From contig DASRII010000022.1 of the NCBI GenBank assembly GCA_035650075.1, positions 1 through 9,023 on the forward strand: a stretch of DNA of 9,023 nt, given 5' to 3'. Source of the DNA: DASSUC01 sp035650075 (lineage in GTDB: Bacteria; Actinomycetota; Actinomycetes; Mycobacteriales; Micromonosporaceae). Position 1 is the stretch's first letter; each line of letters opens with the position of its first letter. Both the position numbers and the translations under genes were made by a program. The notes under the pieces are model-generated. The model searched no databases. It had not been told where the DNA came from and saw only the letters and a program-made list of their open reading frames with translations. This document shows, in pieces, positions 1 through 6,571 of this stretch.

Positions 1-14
1 CACCGCCCTCAACT
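1..14 (+). repeat. IS4 left terminal inverted repeat
   Basis: CACCGCCCTCAACT at 1-14 matches the reverse complement of 8578-8591 (CACCGCCCTAAACT) at 13 of 14 positions. Weaker similarity continues for a few more bases. A small stem (CTCAA 13-17, TTGAG 24-28) follows directly. Confidence 0.85.
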
Positions 15-95
15 CAAGGTCATTTGAGGATCATTAGTCCGTTTCTTGGTGGGTGCTGGCCTCCGGCTCGGTGAGGGCCGGGTGCGGAATACAAG

Positions 96-150
96 GAAGC
101 TCCTGATAGGACATGGATTGACTAGATCCACACGTCTGACCAGGAGCTTC
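96..150 (+). promoter_or_regulatory. Inverted repeat that can sequester the transposase ribosome binding site
   Basis: GAAGCTCCTG (96-105) is the exact reverse complement of CAGGAGCTTC (141-150). The right arm contains the Shine-Dalgarno AGGAG (142-146), which sits 5 nt before the ATG at 152. A second small stem (TGGAT 114-118, ATCCA 126-130) lies in the loop. In a transcript entering from outside the element both arms would be present and could hide the ribosome binding site. A transcript starting between the arms would leave it open. Such protection from read-through transcription is known for IS10 and IS50. I see no convincing promoter between the arms, so the role here is inferred. Confidence 0.55.
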
Positions 151-151
151 G

Positions 152-907
152 ATGGCCGATTCTGCCATGGCGTCCGCCCGCACGGCGCGCCAGCCCACTG
201 ACCAGCGGGAGGCGCTGCGCACGGCGGTGATGGCCGGCCCGGCAGGGTTCGCGGTGTTGGACGAGCAGGTGACCGGCCGGTTGTGGCCGGTACTGGTCGA
301 TCCGGAGATGATCGGACAGGCGCTGGCCGCGGCGGGGCATGTCGATACGCGACGGCGGGTGCTGACCGGGATGGTCACGACCATGGTCGTGCTCGGGTTG
401 TGCCTGTTCCGCCATGAGGGCACGGCCGTGGTGACCGTGCGGGTGACCTCCCGGGTCCCGCGCACGCGAGTTGAGGGCACACCGAGCGCAGCGGCGGTGT
501 CGAAAGCGCGAGCCCGCCTCAGCGCAGCCGTGATGCGGCAGGTGTTCACCGCCTCCGCGCAGGTGGTACCCGCCACCGGGCCGGGGTGCTACGCGTTCGG
601 CCTGTTGGTGACCGCGGTCGATGGCACGGTGTTCGACCTGGCCGACACCGACCAGATGCGCGCCGGGTTCACGACCCCGCCCGGTGGCCGGTTCCCGCAG
701 GCGCGGATGGTCGCGTTGGTGGCCTGCGGAACCCGGTGGGTCCTGGCCGCCCGGGTCGACTCGTCCGGGGTCAGCGAGCAGGCCCTCGCCGACAGGCTGA
801 TCGATGAGCTGCGCCCGGGCACGGTGAACCTCGCCGACCGGGGCTTGTGCTCGATGGACCGCTGGGTTAGGGCCGCTGCCAGCGGCGCGCAGCTGGTCTG
901 GCGGGTC
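152..907 (+). pseudogene. IS4-family transposase, N-terminal part (interrupted)
   Basis: The first 252 codons of a DDE transposase that would cut and rejoin the IS ends. The ATG at 152 is supported by AGGAG 5 nt upstream. Residues about 25-120 resemble the IS4-type N-terminal domain (GLCLFRHEG near residues 82-90). The first catalytic Asp is D157 in AVDGTVFDLAD and the second is D229 in NLADRGLCS. The frame then runs into the RIT1 left end, giving one foreign Leu codon and TGA at 911-913. The expected continuation, LVWRV followed by KNGARSLP, is found in frame at 7850, which proves interruption rather than natural termination. This half lacks the catalytic Glu, so it should be inactive. Confidence 0.92.
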
Positions 908-927
908 TTATGACGAGTTCGTCATAA
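908..927. repeat. 20-bp palindrome at the RIT1 left end
   Basis: TTATGACGAGTTCGTCATAA: nine-base arms are perfect reverse complements around a central GT. It lies between CGGGTC (902-907) and the inverted copy GACCCG (928-933), so the symmetry extends over 902-933. It is absent from the RIT1 right end. RIT2 has an equivalent 20-bp palindrome on its right. It is probably a recombinase binding block (inference). Confidence 0.85.
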
Positions 928-962
928 GACCCGTTATGCCGAGCGGTGGATTATGCCGGGCG
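928..962 (+). repeat. RIT1 left terminal inverted repeat (35 bp)
   Basis: This 35-bp stretch is the exact reverse complement of 7815-7849. It contains two direct copies of the arm TTATGCCG, starting at 934 and 951 (17 bp apart), preceded by the spacer GACCCG (928-933). The identity between the two ends stops at 963. Confidence 0.93.
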
Positions 963-1027
963 TCCATGACGCATGGCGTGCCCGCCCTGCTCGTGGCTCC
1001 GCGCGCGGTGTCGGGGTGGGTTTTGGT

Positions 1028-1039
1028 TCGGCATAATCC
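1028..1039 (-). repeat. RIT1 left subterminal inverted arm, overlapping a possible -10 box
   Basis: TCGGCATAATCC is an inverted copy of the TTATGCCG arm found twice in the terminal repeat. A matching copy, GGATTATGCCGA, occurs at 7760-7771 near the other end. On the plus strand it contains CATAAT (1032-1037), one base from the consensus -10 TATAAT, about 60 bp before the ritA start. No good -35 box is visible. A recombinase bound here could repress ritA transcription, but that is inference. Confidence 0.55.
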
Positions 1040-1098
1040 TGGTAGCTGATGGAGCCTCCTGTTCAACGGAACGTGTGATTCCGGTGAAGGAGGCGATG

Positions 1099-2310
1099 AT
1101 GAAGCAGTCAGCAGCTCGGGTGGGCGGCCCGTTGGGGCCGTTTGCTCGGGGTTTCCAGGCCGAGCTGGTCGAGCAGGGTTATCGGCCGTCGTCGGTGGTC
1201 AGGTGGCTGAGGTACGTTGCGCAGCTGAGTGCCTGGCTGGGCGGCCGCGACTTGACTGTGGGGGACCTGGCGCCGTCGCGGGTGGAGGAGTTCCTGGATG
1301 AGGTCGCTTGGACCTCGGCGTACCGGCGACGGACCATGGGGCTGACGTGTCGGCGGCTGTTGGGGTACCTGCGTGGGGTCGGTGCTGTGCCGGTGGATGC
1401 GCCGGCGGTGTGCCGCGAGCCGGCGCAGCGGCTGCTGGCCGACTTCGGCGCGTACCTGGTGCGGGAGCGGGGGGTGTCCTCGTGCACGGGCACGGTGCGC
1501 GACTATCAGCGGGTCGGCCGGTTGTTCTTGTCGACTGTGGACACCGGTGGCGGAAGCTTGGCCTGTCTTACTACCGCGGACGTCACGCGTTTCGTGCTCG
1601 TCCGCTGCCGTGGGCGCAGCGTCAGGTGGGGCCGGATGCTTGTCACGGCGCTGCGGTCGCTGCTGCGGTTTGCGTATCTGGAGGGCCTTACCGCGGGCGA
1701 TCTGGCTGCGGCGGTGCCGAGCGTCGCCAGCTGGCGCGGTGCGTCGTTGCCGCGCGGGGTTGACGCCAAGCAGGTGACCCAGCTGCTGGGCAGTTGTGAC
1801 CGACGTACCAGTGCCGGTCGGCGCGACTTCGCGGTCTTGACGCTGTTGGCGCGTCTCGGGTTGCGCATCGGTGAGGTCGCCGCGCTGCGGGTCGGTGACG
1901 TGGACTGGCGCGCGGGTGAGATCACGATCCGGGGTAAGGCGGACCGCCATGAGCGGCTGCCGCTGCCGCATGACGTCGGAGAGGCGCTGGCGGGTTACCT
2001 GCTCCGTGGCCGGCCCCATCGCGCGGGAGCACATCTGTTCGTGCAGGTGCGCGCCCCGTACGGGCCGGTGACCCGTAACAGCGTCGGGGAGATCGTGGCC
2101 CGGGCAGCCCACCGGGCGGGGCTGCCCCGGCTGGGAGCGCATCGGCTGCGTCACACGGTGGCCACCGACCTGCTGCGAGCGGGTGCGCCGTTGGCGGAGA
2201 TCGCCGGGGTCTTGCGGCACCGGAGTACGGCGACGACTGCGATCTATGCGAAGGTCGACCGGTCCGCGCTGCGTGGGCTCGCCCACCCGTGGCCGGGAGG
2301 TGCCGCGTGA
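1099..2310 (+). CDS. ritA: RIT1 tyrosine recombinase RitA
   Basis: A 403-aa tyrosine site-specific recombinase, first of the trio. It should act on the RIT1 ends by Tyr-linked strand exchange. AAGGAGG at 1087-1093 lies 5 nt before the ATG at 1099. The adjacent ATG at 1096 is also possible, and an upstream in-frame ATG at 973 has no ribosome site. The long N-terminal part (residues about 15-230) carries core-binding, SAM-like segments. The catalytic domain has R256 (GLRIGE), K280 (RGKADRHERLPL), H348 and R351 (HRLRH), H374 (in LRH rather than the usual LGH) and the nucleophile Y383 (TAIYAK), so the set is complete. Its stop overlaps the ritB GTG, suggesting coupled translation. The family is certain; the letter A rests on position and on similarity to the RIT2 first gene, for example GDVDWRA against GDLDWRA. 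Confidence 0.9.
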   Translation: MKQSAARVGGPLGPFARGFQAELVEQGYRPSSVVRWLRYVAQLSAWLGGRDLTVGDLAPSRVEEFLDEVAWTSAYRRRTMGLTCRRLLGYLRGVGAVPVDAPAVCREPAQRLLADFGAYLVRERGVSSCTGTVRDYQRVGRLFLSTVDTGGGSLACLTTADVTRFVLVRCRGRSVRWGRMLVTALRSLLRFAYLEGLTAGDLAAAVPSVASWRGASLPRGVDAKQVTQLLGSCDRRTSAGRRDFAVLTLLARLGLRIGEVAALRVGDVDWRAGEITIRGKADRHERLPLPHDVGEALAGYLLRGRPHRAGAHLFVQVRAPYGPVTRNSVGEIVARAAHRAGLPRLGAHRLRHTVATDLLRAGAPLAEIAGVLRHRSTATTAIYAKVDRSALRGLAHPWPGGAA

Positions 2311-3040
2311 GCAGGCTACGGGACGCGGTGGAGGACTACCTGGCCATCCGCCGTGCGTTGGGTTTCAAGCTCACCGCCCACGGCTGGCTCCTCGCCGACT
2401 TCGCCGGCTTCGTTGAGCAGGCCGGCGTGAGCACCGTCACCACAGCGTTGGCGTTGGCCTGGGCGACGAGCTCATCGGGGACCCCGAGCTGGTGTGCAGC
2501 CAGGTTGTCCATGGTGCGGGGCTTCGCTGGTTACCTGCGCACGCTTGATCCGGCCACTGAGGTGCCCGCCGCCGGGCTGTTGAGCTACCAGCGGCGTCGG
2601 GCCACGCCATACCTGTACTCCGACGCCGACATCGCCGGGCTGCTCACCGCGGCGCTGGAGCTGGGCCCGCCGCTGCGGGCGGCGACCTACCACACGCTGA
2701 TCGGTCTGGTCACGGTCAGCGGCATGCGGACCGGGGAAGCTATCCGGCTCGACCGCGACGACGTCGACCTGCGCGAAGGGGCGCTGACGGTGCGGCTGAG
2801 CAAGTTCAACAACTCCAGGGAAGTCATGGTTCACCCGAGTACCACGACAGCGCTGAGGGCCTACGCCCGACAGCGTGACCAGTTGTGTCCCAGCCCGAAC
2901 ACGTCGAGCTTCCTCGTCTCCACCAGGGGCTCCCGGCTGGACGCGAGCGTGGTGCAGAAGACCTTCCGCGACCTGTGCCGCCGCGCCGGTCTGGATAACC
3001 CACAGGTGCCCAACCGGCCTCGCCTGATCGACCTGCGGCA
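2307..3040 (+). pseudogene. ritB: RIT1 tyrosine recombinase RitB, N-terminal part (interrupted by RIT2)
   Basis: The first 244 codons of the middle recombinase. The GTG at 2307 overlaps the ritA stop (GTGA) and has GGGAGG at 2295-2300, 6 nt upstream. It contains the core-binding region, the first catalytic Arg R141 (SGMRTGEA) and the catalytic Lys K166 (RLSKFNNSR). The frame breaks within LIDLRH, the second catalytic motif, where RIT2 begins; the junction gives His then TAG at 3042-3044. The remainder resumes in frame at 6572, and the joined protein is 307 aa. The position that normally holds the first His of HxxR is Ile241 (IDLR), whereas RIT2 RitB has HSLR. The gene cannot yield a working recombinase while RIT2 is present. 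Confidence 0.9.
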
Positions 3041-3122
3041 TTAGGCGGACGGCTGGGTTATGTGCCCTGCCGTGGTGTTTCCGCTGCTAGGCGCGGCGGA
3101 GCTCGTGCTGTGGTCCGCATAA
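3035..3122 (+). repeat. RIT2 left terminal inverted repeat (88 bp)
   Basis: I compared it base by base with 6460-6547: the two are perfect reverse complements over 88 bp. It begins with the target-matching spacer GCGGCA (3035-3040), then arm TTAGGCGGAC (3041-3050), a second arm TTATG at 3058 (17 bp on), and ends with the inverted arm GTCCGCATAA (3113-3122). The next plus-strand base makes CATAAT (3118-3123), a possible -10 box about 77 bp before ritA; the right copy instead reads CATAAC. Confidence 0.95.
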
Positions 3123-3199
3123 TCTCGCTGGGCGCATGCCCGCGCGCCGAAGAATCACCTGGTTCGTTCATTCCGCTACTGAACGCAGGGGTGGTTCTC

Positions 3200-4468
3200 A
3201 TGGGAGAGGCGATAGCCAGGGCCGCCGTGGGCGGTGTCCTGGCGGCGTTACGCGAGGCTGGGAGGTCCGAGCACACTGTCCGTCGCCACGAGGTCGTGCT
3301 GGAGCGGTTCGCAGCCTTCCTGGCCGGACGGGGCCTGAACACGGCTAGCGACCAGGTGTGCGTGGACTTCATCGCGAACCAGACCGGGACCAGGCTGGCA
3401 GGGCTGCGGGAACCGGCCAGGGACAGGGATGTGAAGGCGGTCCGCCGGCCGGTGGTGCTGATGGCGGACGCGCTGGCAGGCCGGGCGGTCGTCGTCAACA
3501 AGTCGGTGATCCCGGCCAAGGACGGCTGTCCAGCTAGGTTCCGTCCGCTCAGAGAAGACTACGTTGCCGCGTGCCGCGCGCGCGGCAACGCCGAGGCGAC
3601 CGTGGCCACGAAGGACAAGGCGGTCAGCCGGTTCCTGGGCTACCTGGACGAGGTGGGTGCCGGGGATCTGGCCGTGCTCGGCGTGCGGGACGTGTCGGGT
3701 TTCCTGCTGCGCCAACGCGGGCTGCGCCGCAAGACCATCGCGACCGTGAGGTCGTGCCTGGCGGACTTCCTGGCTTTCCTGGCCGCTGCGGGCCGGACCC
3801 CGCAGAGCCTGGCCGACCGTCTGCCGCCGCACCGGCACCTGCGCCACGAGTCCGAACCGCACCCGTGGACCGCTGAGGAGATCCGGCGGGTGCTGGCCGT
3901 GATCGACCGCCAGTCCGCCACCGGTAAGCGCGACTACGCGATGATCCTGATGACCGCCCGGGTCGGCCTGCGGATCTGCGATCTGCGTCAGCTCGAGCTC
4001 GGCGACCTGGACTGGCGGGCGAGGACCATCACGATCGTCCAGCACAAGACGGGCCGACCGTTAAGCCTGCCGCTGCTGGACGACGTCGGCTGGGCGATCA
4101 TCGACTACATCCGGCACGGCCGCCCCGAAACTGCCTGCCCGAAGGTGTTCGTCAAGCACCGCCATCCCTTCGACACGTTCGGGTGCTCCTCGTCGGTCGC
4201 CTGCCGGCTGTCGCGCCACGCTGCCCGCGCGGGGATCGAGTTCCCGCCGGACCAGGTGTGCGGGATGCATGCCCTGCGCGGCGCGCTGGCCGTGGCCATG
4301 ATCGGCAACGGTGCGTCGATGCCAGTGGTGTCGGCCGTGCTGGGACACGCCTCCAGCGACACGACCCAGGCCTACTACCTGCGCTTCGACGTCGAACGGC
4401 TGCGATGCTGCGCACTGGACGTCGAAGACGTCACCGGCCAGGCAGGGGCGGGTGAGCGCAGTGCCTGA
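3200..4468 (+). CDS. ritA: RIT2 tyrosine recombinase RitA
   Basis: A 422-aa tyrosine recombinase, first of the RIT2 trio. I chose ATG 3200 because AGGGGTGG (3187-3194) lies 5 nt upstream. The frame stays open to GTG 3062 inside the terminal repeat, but that start lacks a ribosome site and its peptide is mirrored on the opposite repeat. The N-terminal half carries helical core-binding segments (HTVRRHEVVLERFAAFL near residues 25-41, and a second block near 115-200). Catalytic residues are R258 (GLRICDL), K283 (QHKTGRPLSLPL), H357 and R360 (MHALRG), H383 (LGHASSDTT) and nucleophile Y392 (AYYL), so the set is complete. It overlaps ritB by 8 nt with the chosen ritB start. It matches RIT1 RitA at GDLDWRA and DVG..(x)..GRP, supporting the A assignment. 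Confidence 0.88.
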   Translation: MGEAIARAAVGGVLAALREAGRSEHTVRRHEVVLERFAAFLAGRGLNTASDQVCVDFIANQTGTRLAGLREPARDRDVKAVRRPVVLMADALAGRAVVVNKSVIPAKDGCPARFRPLREDYVAACRARGNAEATVATKDKAVSRFLGYLDEVGAGDLAVLGVRDVSGFLLRQRGLRRKTIATVRSCLADFLAFLAAAGRTPQSLADRLPPHRHLRHESEPHPWTAEEIRRVLAVIDRQSATGKRDYAMILMTARVGLRICDLRQLELGDLDWRARTITIVQHKTGRPLSLPLLDDVGWAIIDYIRHGRPETACPKVFVKHRHPFDTFGCSSSVACRLSRHAARAGIEFPPDQVCGMHALRGALAVAMIGNGASMPVVSAVLGHASSDTTQAYYLRFDVERLRCCALDVEDVTGQAGAGERSA

Positions 4469-5414
4469 CACGACGCTGCCGGGCCTGGTCGCCGAACTGG
4501 TCGCCACGCGCCGCGCTGGCGGATACCGGTTCAAAGTCCAGGAACGGGTGCTGCGCCAGTTCGCCGACCACTGCCGGCGGGAGGGGTACCCGGACGGGTC
4601 AGTCACCAAAGAAGCGGTCGACGGGTTCCTTTACGGCGGCCACCTGCGCTCCTCCACGGTTCGGCGTAACGAGCTGGCGCTGCGTCAGCTGGCCGAGTAC
4701 GCCCAGGCAGCCGGCTGGGAAGCCTGCGCTCTGGCCGCGGCAACCCGTGTCCGTGTCCGCCACCAGCCCCCGTATGTGTTCACCGACGACGAGGTGCGCC
4801 GCCTGTTCGCTGCGATCGACTCCCAGGCCATGTCCAGCTACTCGAACAAGGCAATGGTCGACCCGGTCCTGTTCAGGGTGCTCTACAGCGCCGGGCTGAG
4901 AGTTTCCGAGGCACTCAACCTGAGCCTGGCCGATGTGGACACCCGTGTCGGGACGCTGCGCATCCGCGAGTCCAAGAACGGCGAGAGCCGGACCGTGCCG
5001 GTCACCGGCCGGCTCACCGCGACCCTGGAGGGCTACATCACGGCCGCGCACCCCACTCCCGAAAGCAGCGACTATGTCTTCTACACCGTCGCCGCCGGCA
5101 GGCCGATCAACCAGTCGACCGTATACGTGCGGTTCCGCGGCTACCTGGCCGACGCCGCCATCCCCCACTTCACCGGCGGCCCGCACCCGCACTCGCTACG
5201 TCACGGCTTCGCCGTCGCCAACCTCAGACGATGGGCCGCGCAAGGCGCGGACCTGGCCGTGATGCTGCCCTACCTGGCGTGCTACATGGGCCACGCCGAC
5301 CTTCGCGGCACCCAGTACTACCTGAGGCTGACCGCGGACGCCTACCCCGAGGTGATGGCCAAGGCCCAGGTCCGGTTCGGCTACGTCATCCCCGCACCAG
5401 GGGACGAGCAGTGA
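4461..5414 (+). CDS. ritB: RIT2 tyrosine recombinase RitB
   Basis: A 317-aa tyrosine recombinase, second of the RIT2 trio and the homologue of the gene RIT2 has disrupted. I chose GTG 4461, which follows GGTGAG and overlaps the end of ritA. GTG 4452, nine bases upstream, is an equally allowed start and its GTGAGC context resembles RIT1 ritB. The frame is open further left only as a shadow of ritA. Catalytic residues are R147 (SAGLRVSEA), K172 (ESKNGESRTVPV), H244 and R247 (HPHSLRHGFA), H278 (CYMGHADLRG) and nucleophile Y287 (TQYYL), so the set is complete. Its stop overlaps the ritC GTG (GTGA at 5411-5414). Its LRH motif matches the codons hit in RIT1 ritB. Confidence 0.88.
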   Translation: MPDTTLPGLVAELVATRRAGGYRFKVQERVLRQFADHCRREGYPDGSVTKEAVDGFLYGGHLRSSTVRRNELALRQLAEYAQAAGWEACALAAATRVRVRHQPPYVFTDDEVRRLFAAIDSQAMSSYSNKAMVDPVLFRVLYSAGLRVSEALNLSLADVDTRVGTLRIRESKNGESRTVPVTGRLTATLEGYITAAHPTPESSDYVFYTVAAGRPINQSTVYVRFRGYLADAAIPHFTGGPHPHSLRHGFAVANLRRWAAQGADLAVMLPYLACYMGHADLRGTQYYLRLTADAYPEVMAKAQVRFGYVIPAPGDEQ

Positions 5415-6454
5415 ACCCGCGGCCCGCGCCGCCGCCGGAGCTTGCCGGGCGCTGGCTGTCGAAGTTCTTCATCGACCACCTGGCCGAGGAACGCGCAGCC
5501 TCACCGAAGACCATCTCCTCCTACCGGGACGCGATGAAACTGCTGCTCACCTGGTTCAGGGACGCTGAGCGCATACCGCCGGAGAAGCTGCGCCTGGCCG
5601 ACATCGACCGGCCCCGGGTCCTGCGGTTCCTGCACTGGCTGCAAGCCGAGCGCAACTGCTCGGCCGCCAGCCGCAACCAGCGTCTGGCGGTGATCAAGTC
5701 GTTCTGCCGCTACACCGCCGTCGAGCAGCCCGACCATCTCGACCAGGTCACCCAGGTCCTCGCGATCAGGCAGAAGAAGACCCCAGCCCCGCAGTGGGGA
5801 CACCTGACCGGCGACGAGGTCAAGACGCTGCTCGCCGAGCCCGGCACGGCCAACGCACGCGCTGTCAGGGACACCGTCCTGCTCGCCCTGGCCTACGACA
5901 GCGCCGCCCGCGTCCAGGAGCTCTGTGACCTCAATGTCGCCGATATCCGCCGCGCCAGCCCGATGGTTGTGGTGGTCCACGGGAAGGGTTCCAAGATCCG
6001 GTACGTGCCTGTGATGGGCCCGACCGCCCAGCTCGTCGCCGGCTACCTCGAACACCGCGGTCGGCATCCCGGCCTCGGCGCCGACGCGGACCCGCTGTTC
6101 CCCGGACCGAACCACTCCAGACTGACCCGGTCCGGGGTCGCCAAGCTGCTGGCCCGCCACGTGCGGGCCGTCCGGACACGCGACCCTGGCTGGGCTCCCG
6201 GCCTGCCGGTCACGCCCCACACGCTGCGGCGGACACGGGCCATGCACCTGATCGAGGCCGGGGTCAACCTGATCTACATCCGTGATCTGCTCGGCCACGC
6301 CAATGTGTCCACCACCGAGATCTACGCCCGCGCAGACGCCGAGGCCAAACGCAAGGCGATCGAAAATGCCTACGAACCACTCACCCCAGACGCCTTGCCG
6401 GACTGGACGTTGGACTCGTCCCTGATCAGCTGGCTCGACTCGCTCGGGCGCTGA
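5411..6454 (+). CDS. ritC: RIT2 tyrosine recombinase RitC
   Basis: A 347-aa tyrosine recombinase, last of the RIT2 trio. The GTG at 5411 overlaps the ritB stop and has AGGGGA (5399-5404) 6 nt upstream. The longer open frame to 5231 is only ritB read in another frame. The N-terminal SAM-like core-binding domain is typical of XerC/D-type enzymes (ASPKTISSYRDAMKLLLTWF near residues 30-49, then SRNQRLAVIKSFCRY near 87-101). Catalytic residues are R167 (AARVQEL), K192 (HGKGSKIRYVPV), H270 and R273 (HTLRRTRA), H296 (LLGHANVSTT) and nucleophile Y305 (EIYAR), so the set is complete. An acidic and hydrophobic tail (about residues 325-347) follows the nucleophile. The gene ends 5 bp before the right terminal repeat, so there is no cargo space. 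Confidence 0.9.
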   Translation: MNPRPAPPPELAGRWLSKFFIDHLAEERAASPKTISSYRDAMKLLLTWFRDAERIPPEKLRLADIDRPRVLRFLHWLQAERNCSAASRNQRLAVIKSFCRYTAVEQPDHLDQVTQVLAIRQKKTPAPQWGHLTGDEVKTLLAEPGTANARAVRDTVLLALAYDSAARVQELCDLNVADIRRASPMVVVVHGKGSKIRYVPVMGPTAQLVAGYLEHRGRHPGLGADADPLFPGPNHSRLTRSGVAKLLARHVRAVRTRDPGWAPGLPVTPHTLRRTRAMHLIEAGVNLIYIRDLLGHANVSTTEIYARADAEAKRKAIENAYEPLTPDALPDWTLDSSLISWLDSLGR

Positions 6455-6459
6455 GAGCG

Positions 6460-6547
6460 TTATGCGGACCACAGCACGAGCTCCGCCGCGCCTAGCAGCG
6501 GAAACACCACGGCAGGGCACATAACCCAGCCGTCCGCCTAATGCCGC
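6460..6547 (-). repeat. RIT2 right terminal inverted repeat (88 bp)
   Basis: Perfect reverse complement of 3035-3122. It begins with the inner arm TTATGCGGAC (6460-6469) and ends with arm CCTAA (6537-6541) followed by spacer TGCCGC (6542-6547), which is the reverse complement of the left spacer GCGGCA. Confidence 0.95.
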
Positions 6548-6567
6548 TTATGTGGAATTCCACATAA
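6548..6567. repeat. 20-bp palindrome at the RIT2 right end
   Basis: TTATGTGGAATTCCACATAA is a perfect 20-bp palindrome. It sits between spacers TGCCGC (6542-6547) and ACGGCA (6568-6573) and is absent from the RIT2 left end. Length and outer five bases match the RIT1 palindrome at 908-927, while the inner ten differ. It is probably a pair of recombinase arms (inference). Confidence 0.88.
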
Positions 6568-6571
6568 ACGG

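Larger units (their letters stand above)
3036..6568 (+). mobile_element. RIT2: intact recombinase-in-trio element inserted in RIT1 ritB
   Basis: Three intact, coupled tyrosine recombinase genes (3200-4468, 4461-5414, 5411-6454) lie between perfect 88-bp inverted repeats. A 20-bp palindrome follows the right repeat. CGGCA occurs at 3036-3040 and 6569-6573, and removing 3036-6568 (3533 bp) rejoins ritB as GAC CTG CGG CAC ACG. The perfect repeats and three complete catalytic sets suggest a recent arrival that may still move. Its proteins are homologous to those of RIT1 but clearly divergent, so it is not a duplication of RIT1. Confidence 0.9.

Noticed and set aside
1..1. Target-site duplication of the IS4 element
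   Set aside because: Bases left of position 1 are not in the window, so no duplication can be compared with the right flank after 8591.
908..933. Palindrome 902-933 as a transcription terminator
   Set aside because: It is strongly symmetric but has no T-run, and the RIT2 counterpart lies inside element-end architecture. A recombinase site explains it better.
973..1098. ATG 973 as the start of RIT1 ritA
   Set aside because: It would make the end and promoter region coding, has no Shine-Dalgarno, and AAGGAGG stands directly before 1096/1099.
1108..2286. Long minus-strand open frame (392 codons) opposite RIT1 ritA, and similar ones opposite every recombinase
   Set aside because: High-GC coding DNA leaves long antisense frames open. 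These lack recognisable motifs and ribosome sites, while the plus strand has full catalytic sets.
3062..3199. N-terminal extension of RIT2 RitA from GTG 3062
   Set aside because: The extension is mostly terminal repeat read as protein; the same peptide appears in mirror image from 6520 on the minus strand. ATG 3200 has a ribosome site.
3041..6571. RIT1 ritB stop at 3042 read as a natural end, with 6552-6968 as a separate small gene
   Set aside because: The stop is in RIT2 end sequence. The missing LRHTFA, LGH and Tyr motifs continue in frame at 6572, and the 6552 frame is an out-of-frame reading of ritB and ritC.
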